Shown: positions 24,243 to 33,096, counted from the first letter of the stretch. The stretch is DNA of 52,975 nucleotides from Streptomyces silvae (GCF_016745505.1 NZ_JAERUC010000173.1:1-52975), one strand, 5' to 3'. A program made the numbers and translations. The notes: generated from the letters alone by a model not told the origin.

Positions 24243-25183
24243 CCGCCACCCCGACCCTGACCCACGAGCCGGCGGAGCGCACCGCCCGCCCGCAGCCCAC
24301 GCCCCGGCGGCCCCGGCTCACCCGCGCCCAGTTCGAGGAACGGTTCTTCGGAGTCCTGCGCCGGGTGGTGATCGTCTTCCTCGCCGCGATCACGATCGTG
24401 CCCTTCTACTACATGCTGATGCTGTCGGTGAAGCCCATCGACGCCCTGCTCCTCGACCCGGGCAACCTCTGGGTGTCGGCGAAGGAATTCACGCTCGGCA
24501 CGTACGAGAGCGTCCTCAAGTCCTCCGAGGACGGCGGCCAGGGCTTCCTCGGCATGCTGCTCAACTCGGCGCTCGTCGCCGTCGCCACGGTCCTGCTCAC
24601 ACTGGCCGCCGCGGTCCCCGGCGCGTACGCCGTCAGCCGGCTGAAGTTCTTCGGCAACCGCCAGGTCAGCGCCCTGTTCCTGGCCGTCTACCTGTTCCCG
24701 GCCACCCTGCTGGCCGTGCCGCTCTTCGTCATGTTCGCGAAGATGGGCCTCTCGGGGAGCCTCATCGGACTCGCCATCGTCTACATCGCGCAGACCGTCC
24801 CCGTCTCGATCTACATGCTGAAGAACTACTTCGTCACCATCCCGTTCAGCATCGAGGAAGCGGCGGCGATCGACGGCGCGTCACGGCTGCAGACCGTACG
24901 CAAGATCATCCTGCCGCTCGCCCTGCCGACCCTGATGGCCACCGGTCTGTACGTCTTCATGATCGCCTGGAACGAGTTCCTGTTCGCGCTCCTCTTCCTG
25001 GCGGCCGACCCCGAACGGTGGACGGTCTCCCTGGGACTCCAGCAACTGGCCAACGGCATCGAGGTGTCCAAGACGGTGCTGATGGCCGGTTCGGTCGTCC
25101 TCACCATCCCTGTGGTACTCCTGTTCTTCTCCGCCGAAAGGCTCCTCACCGAGGGCCTGACCAGCGGTGCGGACAAGAGCTGA
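24239..25183 (+). CDS. ABC sugar transporter permease (MalG-like)
   Basis: 314 aa. About six membrane segments follow a 45-residue cytoplasmic N-terminus. The EAA motif is EEAAAIDGASRLQTVRKIIL. The MalG-like pattern PFYYMLMLSVKP near the N-terminus and AWNEFLFALLFL near the C-terminus are both present. It starts within the stop codon of the MalF-like gene. Together with 21804-24242 it makes one carbohydrate importer lacking its own ATPase. Confidence 0.93.
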   Translation: MTATPTLTHEPAERTARPQPTPRRPRLTRAQFEERFFGVLRRVVIVFLAAITIVPFYYMLMLSVKPIDALLLDPGNLWVSAKEFTLGTYESVLKSSEDGGQGFLGMLLNSALVAVATVLLTLAAAVPGAYAVSRLKFFGNRQVSALFLAVYLFPATLLAVPLFVMFAKMGLSGSLIGLAIVYIAQTVPVSIYMLKNYFVTIPFSIEEAAAIDGASRLQTVRKIILPLALPTLMATGLYVFMIAWNEFLFALLFLAADPERWTVSLGLQQLANGIEVSKTVLMAGSVVLTIPVVLLFFSAERLLTEGLTSGADKS

Positions 25184-25271
25184 CGCCGGGAGCCGGGAGA
25201 GCCGGCGAGGAGAGACCCGGCAGCCCCTCGGGGCGGGCAGTGACGCGACGGACAGGGCGAGGACGGCGGGG

Positions 25272-26480
25272 ATGGCAGGAAACCAGGCCAGCGCGGGGCA
25301 TCTGCTGCAGCTCATTCGCAGCGGCGAGGCCACCACGCGCGGCGAGCTCCAGCAGGCGACGGGGCTCTCCCGCTCCACGGTGGGACACCGGCTCGACCAG
25401 CTCTTCGGAGCGGGCTGGCTGCGCGACGTCAGCGGCACCTCCACCGGCGGACGCCCGTCCGCCCGGCTGGAGTTCGACCCCACGCACGCCGTGGTGCTCG
25501 TCGCCGACCTGGAGACCCGGCACGCCCGCGTCGCCGCGCTCGACCTCTCCGGCACCGTCCTCGCCGAACACACCGGCACCCTCGTCATCGCCGACGGCCC
25601 CGACCGCGCCCTGGACCAACTGGCCCGCTGGTTCGGCCCGCTGCTCACCGAGGCCGGGGCGGGGCCCGAGCGGGTCTGCGGCATCGGTCTCTCGGTGCCG
25701 GGCCCGGTGGACTGGGAGTCGGCCCGGATCGTGCAGCCGCCGATCATGCCCGGCTGGGACCGCTTCCCCGTACGGGAACGACTTCGCGAGGCCTGGACCG
25801 AGCACGTCGGCCCGATGCCGGCCGCCGGACCCCTGCCCGTGTTCGTCGACAACGACGCCAACCTGATGGCCCTGGCGGAGCAGCGGGCCGGTCACCCGGA
25901 CTGCAGCGCCTTCGTCCTGGTCAAGGCGTCCACGGGGATCGGCGCCGGTGTCGTCGTCGGGGGCGAGGTCTACCGGGGCATCGACGGCGGGGCGGGCGAC
26001 ATCGGCCACATCCGTCTGCACGACCGCCCCGACGCCCTGTGCATGTGCGGGTCCTACGGATGCCTCGCCGCCGTCGCCAGTGGCCGGTCCATCGCGGGCC
26101 AGCTCACCGCGGCCGGTGTCCCCACCGCGTCGGGATCCGACGTACGCGAACACCTCGCCGCCGGCCAGCCGGACGCCGTACGTCTCGCCCGCGAGGCGGG
26201 GCAGCGCGTCGGCGAGGTCCTGGTCACGGTCGTCACCCTGCTCAACCCCGGTGTCCTGATGCTGAGCGGCGACCTCGCGGGCACCCCCTTCCTCACCGGG
26301 GTCCGCGAGCTCATCTACCAGCGCGCCATGCCCCGCACCACCGCCCACCTCCAGGTCGTCACCTCCGCCCTGGGCGACCGCGCGGCCCTGGTCGGCGCCG
26401 CCCGCATGGTCATCGACCACCTGTACGCACCCGAACGCGCCGACGCCCGCCTCGCGGCGCTGGCCCGTACCGGCACCTGA
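25272..26480 (+). CDS. ROK family transcriptional regulator
   Basis: 402 aa from ATG at 25272, with GAGGAC upstream; the frame extends to 25167 without family similarity. The N-terminal winged helix has SGEATTRGELQQATGLSRSTVGHRLDQL. The ROK domain carries VFVDNDANLMALAEQ, the zinc motif CMCGSYGC, and DGGAGDIGHIRL near the sugar-binding pocket. ROK repressors release DNA on binding a sugar or sugar phosphate. Lying between the importer and the oxidoreductase, it probably controls both arms of the locus, perhaps through the dyad at 21737-21748. Confidence 0.92.
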   Translation: MAGNQASAGHLLQLIRSGEATTRGELQQATGLSRSTVGHRLDQLFGAGWLRDVSGTSTGGRPSARLEFDPTHAVVLVADLETRHARVAALDLSGTVLAEHTGTLVIADGPDRALDQLARWFGPLLTEAGAGPERVCGIGLSVPGPVDWESARIVQPPIMPGWDRFPVRERLREAWTEHVGPMPAAGPLPVFVDNDANLMALAEQRAGHPDCSAFVLVKASTGIGAGVVVGGEVYRGIDGGAGDIGHIRLHDRPDALCMCGSYGCLAAVASGRSIAGQLTAAGVPTASGSDVREHLAAGQPDAVRLAREAGQRVGEVLVTVVTLLNPGVLMLSGDLAGTPFLTGVRELIYQRAMPRTTAHLQVVTSALGDRAALVGAARMVIDHLYAPERADARLAALARTGT

Positions 26481-26512
26481 GCACACCACCCAGCAGAACG
26501 ACGGAGAGCACC

Positions 26513-27418
26513 ATGTCCACCGCCCCCCTCCCGGACAGCCGGCCCCACGAGCCGGTCCGTGTCGGCCTCGTGGGCGCCGGCCCGTGGGCCCGCGCCATGC
26601 ACGCCCGCATGCTCGCGGCCGGGCCCGAGACCTCACTGACCGCGGTCTGGGCGCGTCGCCCGGAGGCGGCGGCCGAGGTCGCCGACGCCTACGGGGCCCC
26701 GGTCGCCGCCTCCTTCGAGGAGCTCCTCGACCGGTGCGAGGCGGTCGCCTTCGCCGTGCCGCCCGCCGTGCAGGCCGCCCTGGCACCACGGGCCGCGGCC
26801 GCCGGGCGCGCCCTCCTGCTGGAGAAGCCGCTCGGCGCAGGACTCGACGAGGCGCGCGCCGTCGCGGACGCCGTCGCCGAGCACGGGGTGGTCTCCCAGC
26901 TCGTCCTGACGAAGCGCTACCACCCCGCCACCCGCGCCTTCCTCGCCGAGGCAGCCGGCCGCGAGGTCACCGGAGCCCGCTCCTGCTATCTGCACGGGGC
27001 CTTCCTCGACGGGGAGTTCGCCACGTCGTGGCGACTGGAACACGGCGCGCTGCTCGACCTCGGCCCCCACCTCCTCGACCTCCTCGACACCGCGGTCGCG
27101 CCCATCGTCTCCGTACGGGCGACCGGGGACCCGCGCCGCTGGACCGAGCTGACCTGCGAGCACGAGAACGGCGCGGTCAGCCAGGCGTCCCTCTCCGGCT
27201 GCGTGCGGCTCCCGCAGGCCAGGACCAGGATCGAACTGTTCGGTCCCGGCGAGGAGTTGGTGTACGACACGGCCGGCATCGACCACGAGGAGTGCTGGCC
27301 GGTCCTCCGCCGCGAGTTCGCCCACGCGGTCCGTACGGGCAGGGGCACCGGCATCGACGCCGCCCACGGCCTGCACATACAGACGCTGCTGGACATGGCC
27401 GCACGCACGGCCGGCTGA
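26513..27418 (+). CDS. Gfo/Idh/MocA family oxidoreductase
   Basis: 301 aa from ATG at 26513 after GGAGAG. The Rossmann motif VGLVGAGPWARAMHARML begins at about residue 15 and the family's EKPLG motif is present (LLLEKPLGAGLDEA), whose Lys belongs to the catalytic set. The C-terminal domain has the ..HGALLDLGPHLLDLLD.. block seen in these sugar dehydrogenases. It would oxidise or epimerise a cyclic sugar or inositol with NAD(P). It is the last gene of the plus arm of the carbohydrate locus. Confidence 0.9.
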   Translation: MSTAPLPDSRPHEPVRVGLVGAGPWARAMHARMLAAGPETSLTAVWARRPEAAAEVADAYGAPVAASFEELLDRCEAVAFAVPPAVQAALAPRAAAAGRALLLEKPLGAGLDEARAVADAVAEHGVVSQLVLTKRYHPATRAFLAEAAGREVTGARSCYLHGAFLDGEFATSWRLEHGALLDLGPHLLDLLDTAVAPIVSVRATGDPRRWTELTCEHENGAVSQASLSGCVRLPQARTRIELFGPGEELVYDTAGIDHEECWPVLRREFAHAVRTGRGTGIDAAHGLHIQTLLDMAARTAG

Positions 27419-27421
27419 GCC

Positions 27422-27436
27422 CGGCCGCAACGGCCG
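27422..27436. terminator. Small hairpin between convergent stops
   Basis: CGGCCG-CAA-CGGCCG, a 6-bp stem with a 3-nt loop that fills the 18-nt gap between the oxidoreductase stop (plus) and the VOC gene stop (minus). It is short, so only modest support. Confidence 0.4.
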
Positions 27437-27892
27437 TCAGACGACGTCGAATTCGTTGCCCTCGGGGTCCTGAAGGGCGGCGGCGTAGAACCCCGTGTCC
27501 GGATCGTCCTTGATCCGCACGACGGTGGCGCCGGCCTCGACCAGCCGTTCCACCGTGGCATCGACCCTCCGCACGCGGAGGGCCGGCGGGACGTCCCGGC
27601 CCCCACCCACCTTCAGGTCGAAGTGCCACCGGTTCTTCGCGGCCTTCGGCTCCGGAACCTGCTGGAACCACACCCTCGGTCCTCGCCCCGCGGGGTCGAT
27701 GATCGACTCCGGTATGTCCCCGGCGCCGGCCGGCAACTCCGCCTCGGGGACCCCTGCCGACACCCAGTAGGCACGCCACGTGGCGTGACCGTCCGGCGGA
27801 GGCTCGGGCGCGTACCCCAGGGCCTCGGCCCAGAAGGCCACCATCCTCTGCGGATCGGAGCAGTCGATCGTCAGCTGCAGCGTCATCTCCAT
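27437..27892 (-). CDS. VOC family (glyoxalase-like) protein
   Basis: 151 aa. The two beta-alpha-beta-beta-beta modules are visible: MTLQLTIDCSDPQRMVAFWAEALGY near the start and WHFDLKVGGGRDVPPALRVRRVDATVERLVEAGATVV followed by DPEGNEFDVV at the end. The DPEGNEF ending is the standard VOC C-terminus, with a metal-binding Glu position. Members include lyases, dioxygenases and drug-binding proteins; the substrate is not readable. It lies 46 nt after the epoxide hydrolase gene on the same strand. Confidence 0.88.
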   Translation of the reverse strand: MEMTLQLTIDCSDPQRMVAFWAEALGYAPEPPPDGHATWRAYWVSAGVPEAELPAGAGDIPESIIDPAGRGPRVWFQQVPEPKAAKNRWHFDLKVGGGRDVPPALRVRRVDATVERLVEAGATVVRIKDDPDTGFYAAALQDPEGNEFDVV

Positions 27893-27938
27893 GCCGCGAG
27901 CGTCTCAGAGGGGTCTGACAGCCGGTGCTCCGTGACGG

Positions 27939-29111
27939 TCACCGACGAGCGGCCAGCACTGCCGTGAGGCCCTCCCGCAGGTCCTTCACGAAGTACTCGG
28001 GCACCTCCAGCGACGGGAAGTGCCCCCCGGCTGCAGGCGCGTTCCACCGGACGATCCGCCGGTACCGCTCCTGCGCCCAGGGGCGCGGACACTTCTCGAC
28101 GTCGCGGGGATACATGGTGAGCGCCGCCGGCACGTCGACCCGGAGCCGGGGATCCAGCGCGTTGTGGCTCTCGTAATAGATGCGGGCCGCCGATGCTCCG
28201 GTCCGTGTCAGCCAGTAGAGGGTGACGTCGTCGAGGACGCGGTCCCGGGACATCGTCTCGAACGGGCTGTTCTCGGTGTCCGACCACTCGGCGAACTTGT
28301 CGAGGATCCAGGCGAGCAGCCCGACCGGTGAGTCGACCAGCGAGTAGCCGATGGTCTGGGGACGGGTCGCCTGCTGCTTCGCGTACGCCGCACGGTGGCG
28401 CCAGAAGTCACCGGTCTCCTCCGTCCACCTGCGCTCGACCGCGGTCAGCCCGTCCGTCGTCAGCCCGGGCGGTCCCTCGGCGAATGTGGTGTGGATGCCG
28501 AGCACGTGTGCCGGGAACCTGCCGCCGAGAACCGTGGTGATGTTGCCGCCCCAGTCGCCGCCGTGAGCCAGGAACTCGTCGTAGCCGAGCCTTCCCATCA
28601 GCTCCACCCAGGCGGCCGCGATCCTCTCGGTTCCCCACCCGGTGGTGGCCGGCTTGTCGCTGTAGCCGAAGCCAGGCAGCGAGGGGACCACGACGTGGAA
28701 CGCCGGTGCGTCCGCGTCCTTCGGATCCGCCAGCTCGTCCACGACGTCGATGAACCGGACGACGCTGTCCGGCCAGCCGTGCGTCAGGACCAGAGGAGTG
28801 GCATCCGCGCGCGGGGACCGCCGGTGCAGGAAGTGGATTCCCAGATCATCGATGGTCGTGCGGAACTGGCCGATCTCGTCGAGGCGTTCCTCGAACGACC
28901 GCCAGTCGTACCCGGTGCGCCAGTAGTCCACGAGGTCGACGAGGTCGGTGAGCGGGACGCCCTGCGCCCATCGGCGAGGGCCGGGCGCGGCGGGATGGAC
29001 CGTCTCGGCCTCCGGGAGCCGCGCCGCGGCCAGTCTCGCGCGCAGATCGTCGAGGTCGGCGTCACCGGCACGGTCTTCGAATGCTTGCACGTCGCTGGTC
29101 GGACGGGGCAT
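27939..29111 (-). CDS. Epoxide hydrolase (EHN-type alpha/beta hydrolase)
   Basis: 390 aa. The EHN N-terminal domain (about 15-125) is followed by the alpha/beta-hydrolase core: oxyanion-hole motif THGWPDS, nucleophile elbow AHGGDWGG (catalytic Asp), lid tyrosines, and a late His in APAAGGHFPSLEVPE. This is the set of microsomal-type epoxide hydrolases that open epoxides to diols. A perfect GGAGGT ribosome-binding site lies 4 nt before the ATG. It is divergent from a CGNR regulator, with two tandem palindromes between them, suggesting specific induction. Confidence 0.92.
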   Translation of the reverse strand: MPRPTSDVQAFEDRAGDADLDDLRARLAAARLPEAETVHPAAPGPRRWAQGVPLTDLVDLVDYWRTGYDWRSFEERLDEIGQFRTTIDDLGIHFLHRRSPRADATPLVLTHGWPDSVVRFIDVVDELADPKDADAPAFHVVVPSLPGFGYSDKPATTGWGTERIAAAWVELMGRLGYDEFLAHGGDWGGNITTVLGGRFPAHVLGIHTTFAEGPPGLTTDGLTAVERRWTEETGDFWRHRAAYAKQQATRPQTIGYSLVDSPVGLLAWILDKFAEWSDTENSPFETMSRDRVLDDVTLYWLTRTGASAARIYYESHNALDPRLRVDVPAALTMYPRDVEKCPRPWAQERYRRIVRWNAPAAGGHFPSLEVPEYFVKDLREGLTAVLAARR

Positions 29112-29153
29112 GGGACCTCCTGGCCGTCGTGGAGCCGGCCGCGCCCTGCCGCG

Positions 29154-29170
29154 AACCGGCTATGACGGTT
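29154..29170. promoter_or_regulatory. Palindromic operator 1 (AACCG-N7-CGGTT)
   Basis: A perfect 5-bp inverted repeat, AACCG and CGGTT, around GCTATGA. It shares the core GCTATGR and the AACC/GGTT ends with a second copy 42 bp away (four helical turns). It lies between the epoxide hydrolase and the CGNR regulator genes. Confidence 0.65.
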
Positions 29171-29195
29171 CTAGCAGCCCTCCGGCCCCTGCTGC

Positions 29196-29212
29196 AACCA
29201 GCTATGGTGGTT
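29196..29212. promoter_or_regulatory. Palindromic operator 2 (AACCA-N7-TGGTT)
   Basis: The second copy, AACCA-GCTATGG-TGGTT, ends 2 nt before the ATG of the CGNR gene. It contains a -10-like TATGGT at 29203-29208, whose position would make the regulator mRNA leaderless. Binding here should repress the regulator itself. Confidence 0.65.
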
Positions 29213-29214
29213 CC

Positions 29215-29790
29215 ATGTGTGCCGCGTTCCCTGACTTCCGCCTCGGCAGTGTGCTGGCGACCAGCTTCACGGGGACTCTGTCGGAGCGTCATGGGAGCGC
29301 CGTGGAGCGCATTCCGGTGCCGGGCCGGCTCGTCGACTGGCTGGCGGTGTACGGCCTCGCCGTGGACTCCTGCACCACGGCCCAGCTCGGCCTCGCCCGG
29401 GATCTGAGGGAGTCGATCCACGCCGCCGCGACAGCGGCCGCGATCCAGGACGCCCTCCCCGCAGCCGCTGTCCGAACCATCAACGACCGCAGCGCCCAGG
29501 GGCGGGCGGCGGCGATCCTGACGCCCGAGGGTGAACGGCGATGGCGGCTCGGCCCGGATTCCCGCGTGGAGGACGCCCTCGGTGTGATCGCCGCCGACGC
29601 GATCAGCGTCATCTCGGGCGAACGGGACGGACGGTTGGCCCTGTGCGCGTCACCGACCTGCCGCGCCGCCTTCTTCGACACCAGCCGGAGCCGCACCCGC
29701 AAATGGTGCGACATGAACACATGCGGGAATCGTCAGAAGAAGGCGCGCTTCCATGCCGGCCGGCGCGGGAGCACCGCATCGGCGGACTGA
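29215..29790 (+). CDS. CGNR zinc-finger (ABATE domain) transcriptional regulator
   Basis: 191 aa from ATG at 29215; the frame continues upstream, but that part lies over the operators and the divergent gene. The N-terminal ABATE-type ligand domain covers about 10-125. The C-terminal zinc finger is CASPTCRAAFFDTSRSRTRK followed by WCDMNTCGNRQKKARF: four cysteines and the CGNR signature. No Shine-Dalgarno sequence is evident, so translation may be leaderless. It probably regulates itself and the divergent epoxide hydrolase. Confidence 0.9.
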   Translation: MCAAFPDFRLGSVLATSFTGTLSERHGSAVERIPVPGRLVDWLAVYGLAVDSCTTAQLGLARDLRESIHAAATAAAIQDALPAAAVRTINDRSAQGRAAAILTPEGERRWRLGPDSRVEDALGVIAADAISVISGERDGRLALCASPTCRAAFFDTSRSRTRKWCDMNTCGNRQKKARFHAGRRGSTASAD

Positions 29791-29821
29791 TCGGCACCCG
29801 CTACACACCCGGGCGGAGGGC

Positions 29822-30832
29822 TCACCCCCGGCCCTTGGCGCACAGTGCGGCGTCCACCGCGCCCTGGAGGTGGGCCAGGGATTCGCCCTCGCCCGCCCAG
29901 GTCGTGGTGTAGACGGTCACGGTGCCCCGTCCGCCCGTGGCGCGCCCGCCGCCCACCGAGCCGCCGGGCAGGTCGCCGCCGTGACCCCAGTAGACCCCGC
30001 CGCAGCTGAGCGGCACCGAGGCGACGCCGTAGCCGTAGCGGCTGCCCGCGGGGTAGACGTCCCTGCCGCCGATGTCGGTGGTGTCCTGGGTCATCAGGCG
30101 CAGCGCCCGGGACGGCAGCAGCCGGCCGCCGAACAGGCCGTCCCAGAAGGCGTTGAGGTCCTCGGGCGTGGAGACGAGCCCGCCGGACGCGCCGAACTCG
30201 TACCCGGGAAGCTCCGTCACGTCCACGACGCCCGCCTCCGGGAACGCCGGGTTCACCCCGTAGTTACGGGCGTGCGGCCCCCGCAGGGTCAGCTCGCCGG
30301 GTGCCGGCCAGTAGGTGTCGTCCAGGTGCAGCGGACGCAGGATCGTACGCTCGACATACGTGCGGAAGCCGACGCCCGAGGCCTTGTCGATCACCATGCC
30401 GAGCACCAGGTAGTTGGTGTTGGAGTAGCCCCAGTCCTCCCCGGGCTCGAACACGGGATCCGCGCCGAGCGCGAGAGCCAGATACTCCTGCGGCGTACCC
30501 GCCTCCGACCAGTCGACCAGTGCCGTGTACTCCGGAAGACCGCTGGTCTGCTTCAGCAACTGCCGTACGGTGATGGCGCTTCCGGCCAGCTGGGGCACAT
30601 AGGTCCCGGCGCGGTCGTCGAGACCTACCCGTCCGTCCGCCACCAGGCGCATGACGGCGGTCGCGGTGAACGCCTTGGTGTCGCTGGCCAGCCGGAACCG
30701 CCCCTGGGCGCCGGGCATCCGACGGCCCGACACCAGATCGGCGACGCCCGCCGTCCTCGTCACCTTCCCGTCGTACGCGAGGGCGCCGGGGACACCGTCC
30801 CGGTCCACCAGCAGATCCAGCTGCCGCCGCAC
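29822..30832 (-). CDS. Serine hydrolase, beta-lactamase/D-Ala-D-Ala carboxypeptidase family (5' end out of frame)
   Basis: 336 aa from GTG at 30832. The class C/penicillin-binding-like triad is present: SDTK (SxxK nucleophile motif in FRLASDTKAFTA), YSN (GYSNTNYLVLG) and HGG (WGHGGDLPGG). These enzymes usually act outside the cell, yet this start gives no signal peptide. The upstream frame to 30925 does encode one but lacks a start codon, and adding one C next to the ATG at 30924 would restore MPRKRLAAAVLLAATLTGAL. The intact gene is therefore probably about 29822-30924, with a frameshift near 30921. Confidence 0.83.
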   Translation of the reverse strand: MRRQLDLLVDRDGVPGALAYDGKVTRTAGVADLVSGRRMPGAQGRFRLASDTKAFTATAVMRLVADGRVGLDDRAGTYVPQLAGSAITVRQLLKQTSGLPEYTALVDWSEAGTPQEYLALALGADPVFEPGEDWGYSNTNYLVLGMVIDKASGVGFRTYVERTILRPLHLDDTYWPAPGELTLRGPHARNYGVNPAFPEAGVVDVTELPGYEFGASGGLVSTPEDLNAFWDGLFGGRLLPSRALRLMTQDTTDIGGRDVYPAGSRYGYGVASVPLSCGGVYWGHGGDLPGGSVGGGRATGGRGTVTVYTTTWAGEGESLAHLQGAVDAALCAKGRG

Positions 30833-30924
30833 GGGGTCCGAAGGACGGGCCGCCGCGACGGGAGCGAGTGCTCCGGTCAGGGTGGCGGCGAGCAGGACTG
30901 CTGCGGCGAGGCGCTTGCGTGCAT
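30833..30924 (-). other. Out-of-frame signal-peptide segment of the serine hydrolase
   Basis: The minus strand here, read in the frame of the downstream hydrolase, gives RKRLAAAVLLAATLTGALAP and then VAAARPSDP. This is a basic n-region, hydrophobic core and AxA-like cleavage site. An ATG at 30924 with a GGGGAAG ribosome-binding sequence is in another frame by one base. This is either a lesion or a sequencing indel. Confidence 0.7.
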
Positions 30925-31074
30925 GGTTCTTCCCCCTGGGTCATGGCCCGGATCCCGCGGGCCCGTCGGTCGCTCACCGACGACCCTGCCAGGCTCCCGG
31001 CGGAAGATCAGTACGCCCCGGACCCCGATCGGAGGTGTCGCCAACCCCCCTTGTGCGAAGGCTCGTCGTATGCC

Positions 31075-33045
31075 TCAGCCCGGTTCGGAGGTGTCCCTGA
31101 CGGGGGTGTCCTCGATGCGGGAGCCGGGCGCCCCGCGGTTGGCGGCGGCCGGGCTGTGCGCCTGCTGCGCCGGTGCCTCGTCCGGACCGGCGCCGACACC
31201 GGCCGCCGGGGTGCGCAGGACCAGCAGGGCGACGTCGTCGCCGCTGGGGTCGATACGCCGCAGGAGCTCGTCGAGGAAGTCCTCGATGTCACGGCGGGCC
31301 AGGGCCGCGGCATGCCGGCGCAGTGTGTCGAGACCGGCTTCGATGTCACGGGTCCGGCTCTCCACGAGCCCGTCCGTGTACAGCAGGAGCGTCGACCGGG
31401 GCGGGAGGTCCGCCTCGGCGTCGGGCCACCCGAGACCCATGTGCAGCGCCGAACTGAGGCCGAGCAGAGGGCCGTGGCCGGCTTCCAGGAAGCGGGTGTG
31501 CCCGTCGGCGGTGATGAGGAGGGGCGGCGGGTGCCCGGCGTTGACCCAGCGGAGCTGCCAGGGCCCGCCCTCCGGGCCTTCGATACGGGCGAAGACGCAG
31601 GTGGCCATGGGGGCGTCGCTCGTGTGGGTCATGGCCTCGTCCAGCCGGCGCATGATCAGGCTGGGGGGCTCCGTCCGGTCCCAGGCCAGGGCGCGCAGCA
31701 TGTTGCGGACCTCCGCCATGTGGGCGGCGGCCTTGAGGTCGTGGCCGACGACGTCCCCGATGACCATCGTCAGGACACCGTCGCTGAGCAGGAACGAGTC
31801 GTACCAGTCCCCGCCGATCTCCGCGGCGCTCTCGGCGGGCAGATAGCGCGCCGCCAGCTCCAGGTGGTCGACCTGCGGCAGAGGGGTGAGGAGCTGACGC
31901 TGCATGGTCTCCGCGACATGGCGCTGCTGCTCGAACAGCTCGCCCGCCTCCATGACCAGGCCGGCCCGGCGCGCGATGTCGGCGAGCACGAAGAGCTCGG
32001 CCTCGGTGTACGAGGAGCCGGGCTCGACCCGCGCCACGGTCAGCGCGCCGAAGACCTGCCGCCGGGTGTACAGGGGCACCACGACGGCGCAGCTGCCGCC
32101 CAGCCGGTCGAAGAGCTCCCGGTGGGCGGAGGCGAGCGGACTGTCCGGCGCCTCCGCGAGGTCGTCGGCGTCCAGGGAGACGGGCTCGGCGCTGCGCAAC
32201 GCCTGGACCACGGCCGAACGGGTGGACTCGGGCACGGGCGGCAGGGGACCCCGGAGAGCTTCCGCCGTACGCGGGTCGTGCGGCGCCCGTACGGCGACGC
32301 GCCGCATCTCGCCCGTCTGTCCCGCCGTCCTTACGTCGATCGCGGCCCAGTCACCCATGTCCGGCACCAGCAGCCCCGCCAGCCTGTCCAGCATCTCCGG
32401 CGTCTCCAGGGCGGAGATGAGGACCGTGGACACCTCCGCCACCATCGTGAGCCGCGCGGTGAGCCCCTCCAGGGCGGCGAGGTGGGCCGCGGTCTGCTCG
32501 GCGGCGTCACGGTGCAGGCTGAAATCGTGGAAGACGACCACCGAGCCTTCCATCCGCCCCTCGTGCCGCAACGGGGTGGCCGCCCAGATGATCGGCACCA
32601 GACTGCCGTCCCCGCGCAGGAACAGCTCCTCGCTGCCCTCGGCGGGCCGCCCGCTGTCGAGGACGGCCAGCATGCCGCACTCGCTCCGCGGGAGCGTGTC
32701 GCCGTCCGGCCCGCGGTGCAGCAGATCGTGCAGGTCATGGCCGAGCATCGCCTTCTGCGGACGCCCCAGGAGCTGCTGCGCGCGTGGATTGCACGCGGTG
32801 AGCCGGCCGGTGAGGTCGGTGACGAACACCCCCGCGCCCAGGCTGTCGAAGACCGTGCGCATGAAGCCGATCTCCAGCAGCCCCTCGGCGGACCTCATCG
32901 AGCGGCCCCCGCCGTCCTCGGGCGGACCGCTCCGCCCCCGCTCCCCGTCGTCACGCACCACGGACCGTCCGACGGCAGCCGCACGGGCGGCATCGCGTCC
33001 GCCGCCGGAAACACGGTCTGGGAGGTCATGCCGTCCATCATTCAT
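31075..33045 (-). CDS. PAS-GAF-PP2C (SpoIIE-type) serine/threonine phosphatase
   Basis: 656 aa from ATG at 33045; MRSAEGLLEIGFM at 32898 is an alternative start that removes a Gly/Arg-rich leader. A PAS domain (about 60-180: FDSLGAGVFVTDLTGRLTAC..) is followed by a GAF domain (about 205-375) and a SpoIIE/PP2C phosphatase domain (about 395-610). The metal-binding motifs are GGDWYDSFLL, IGDVVGHDLKAAAHM, NAGHPPPLL and YTDGLVESR. Such proteins dephosphorylate anti-anti-sigma factors in stress or development signalling. No anti-sigma partner is adjacent and there is no membrane segment, so the signal is probably cytoplasmic. Confidence 0.9.
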   Translation of the reverse strand: MNDGRHDLPDRVSGGGRDAARAAAVGRSVVRDDGERGRSGPPEDGGGRSMRSAEGLLEIGFMRTVFDSLGAGVFVTDLTGRLTACNPRAQQLLGRPQKAMLGHDLHDLLHRGPDGDTLPRSECGMLAVLDSGRPAEGSEELFLRGDGSLVPIIWAATPLRHEGRMEGSVVVFHDFSLHRDAAEQTAAHLAALEGLTARLTMVAEVSTVLISALETPEMLDRLAGLLVPDMGDWAAIDVRTAGQTGEMRRVAVRAPHDPRTAEALRGPLPPVPESTRSAVVQALRSAEPVSLDADDLAEAPDSPLASAHRELFDRLGGSCAVVVPLYTRRQVFGALTVARVEPGSSYTEAELFVLADIARRAGLVMEAGELFEQQRHVAETMQRQLLTPLPQVDHLELAARYLPAESAAEIGGDWYDSFLLSDGVLTMVIGDVVGHDLKAAAHMAEVRNMLRALAWDRTEPPSLIMRRLDEAMTHTSDAPMATCVFARIEGPEGGPWQLRWVNAGHPPPLLITADGHTRFLEAGHGPLLGLSSALHMGLGWPDAEADLPPRSTLLLYTDGLVESRTRDIEAGLDTLRRHAAALARRDIEDFLDELLRRIDPSGDDVALLVLRTPAAGVGAGPDEAPAQQAHSPAAANRGAPGSRIEDTPVRDTSEPG

Positions 33046-33096
33046 CCGGCGGGCCCGTTCCGCCGCTCGGGAGGGGCCCGCCTCAGCCGCCCGGGA

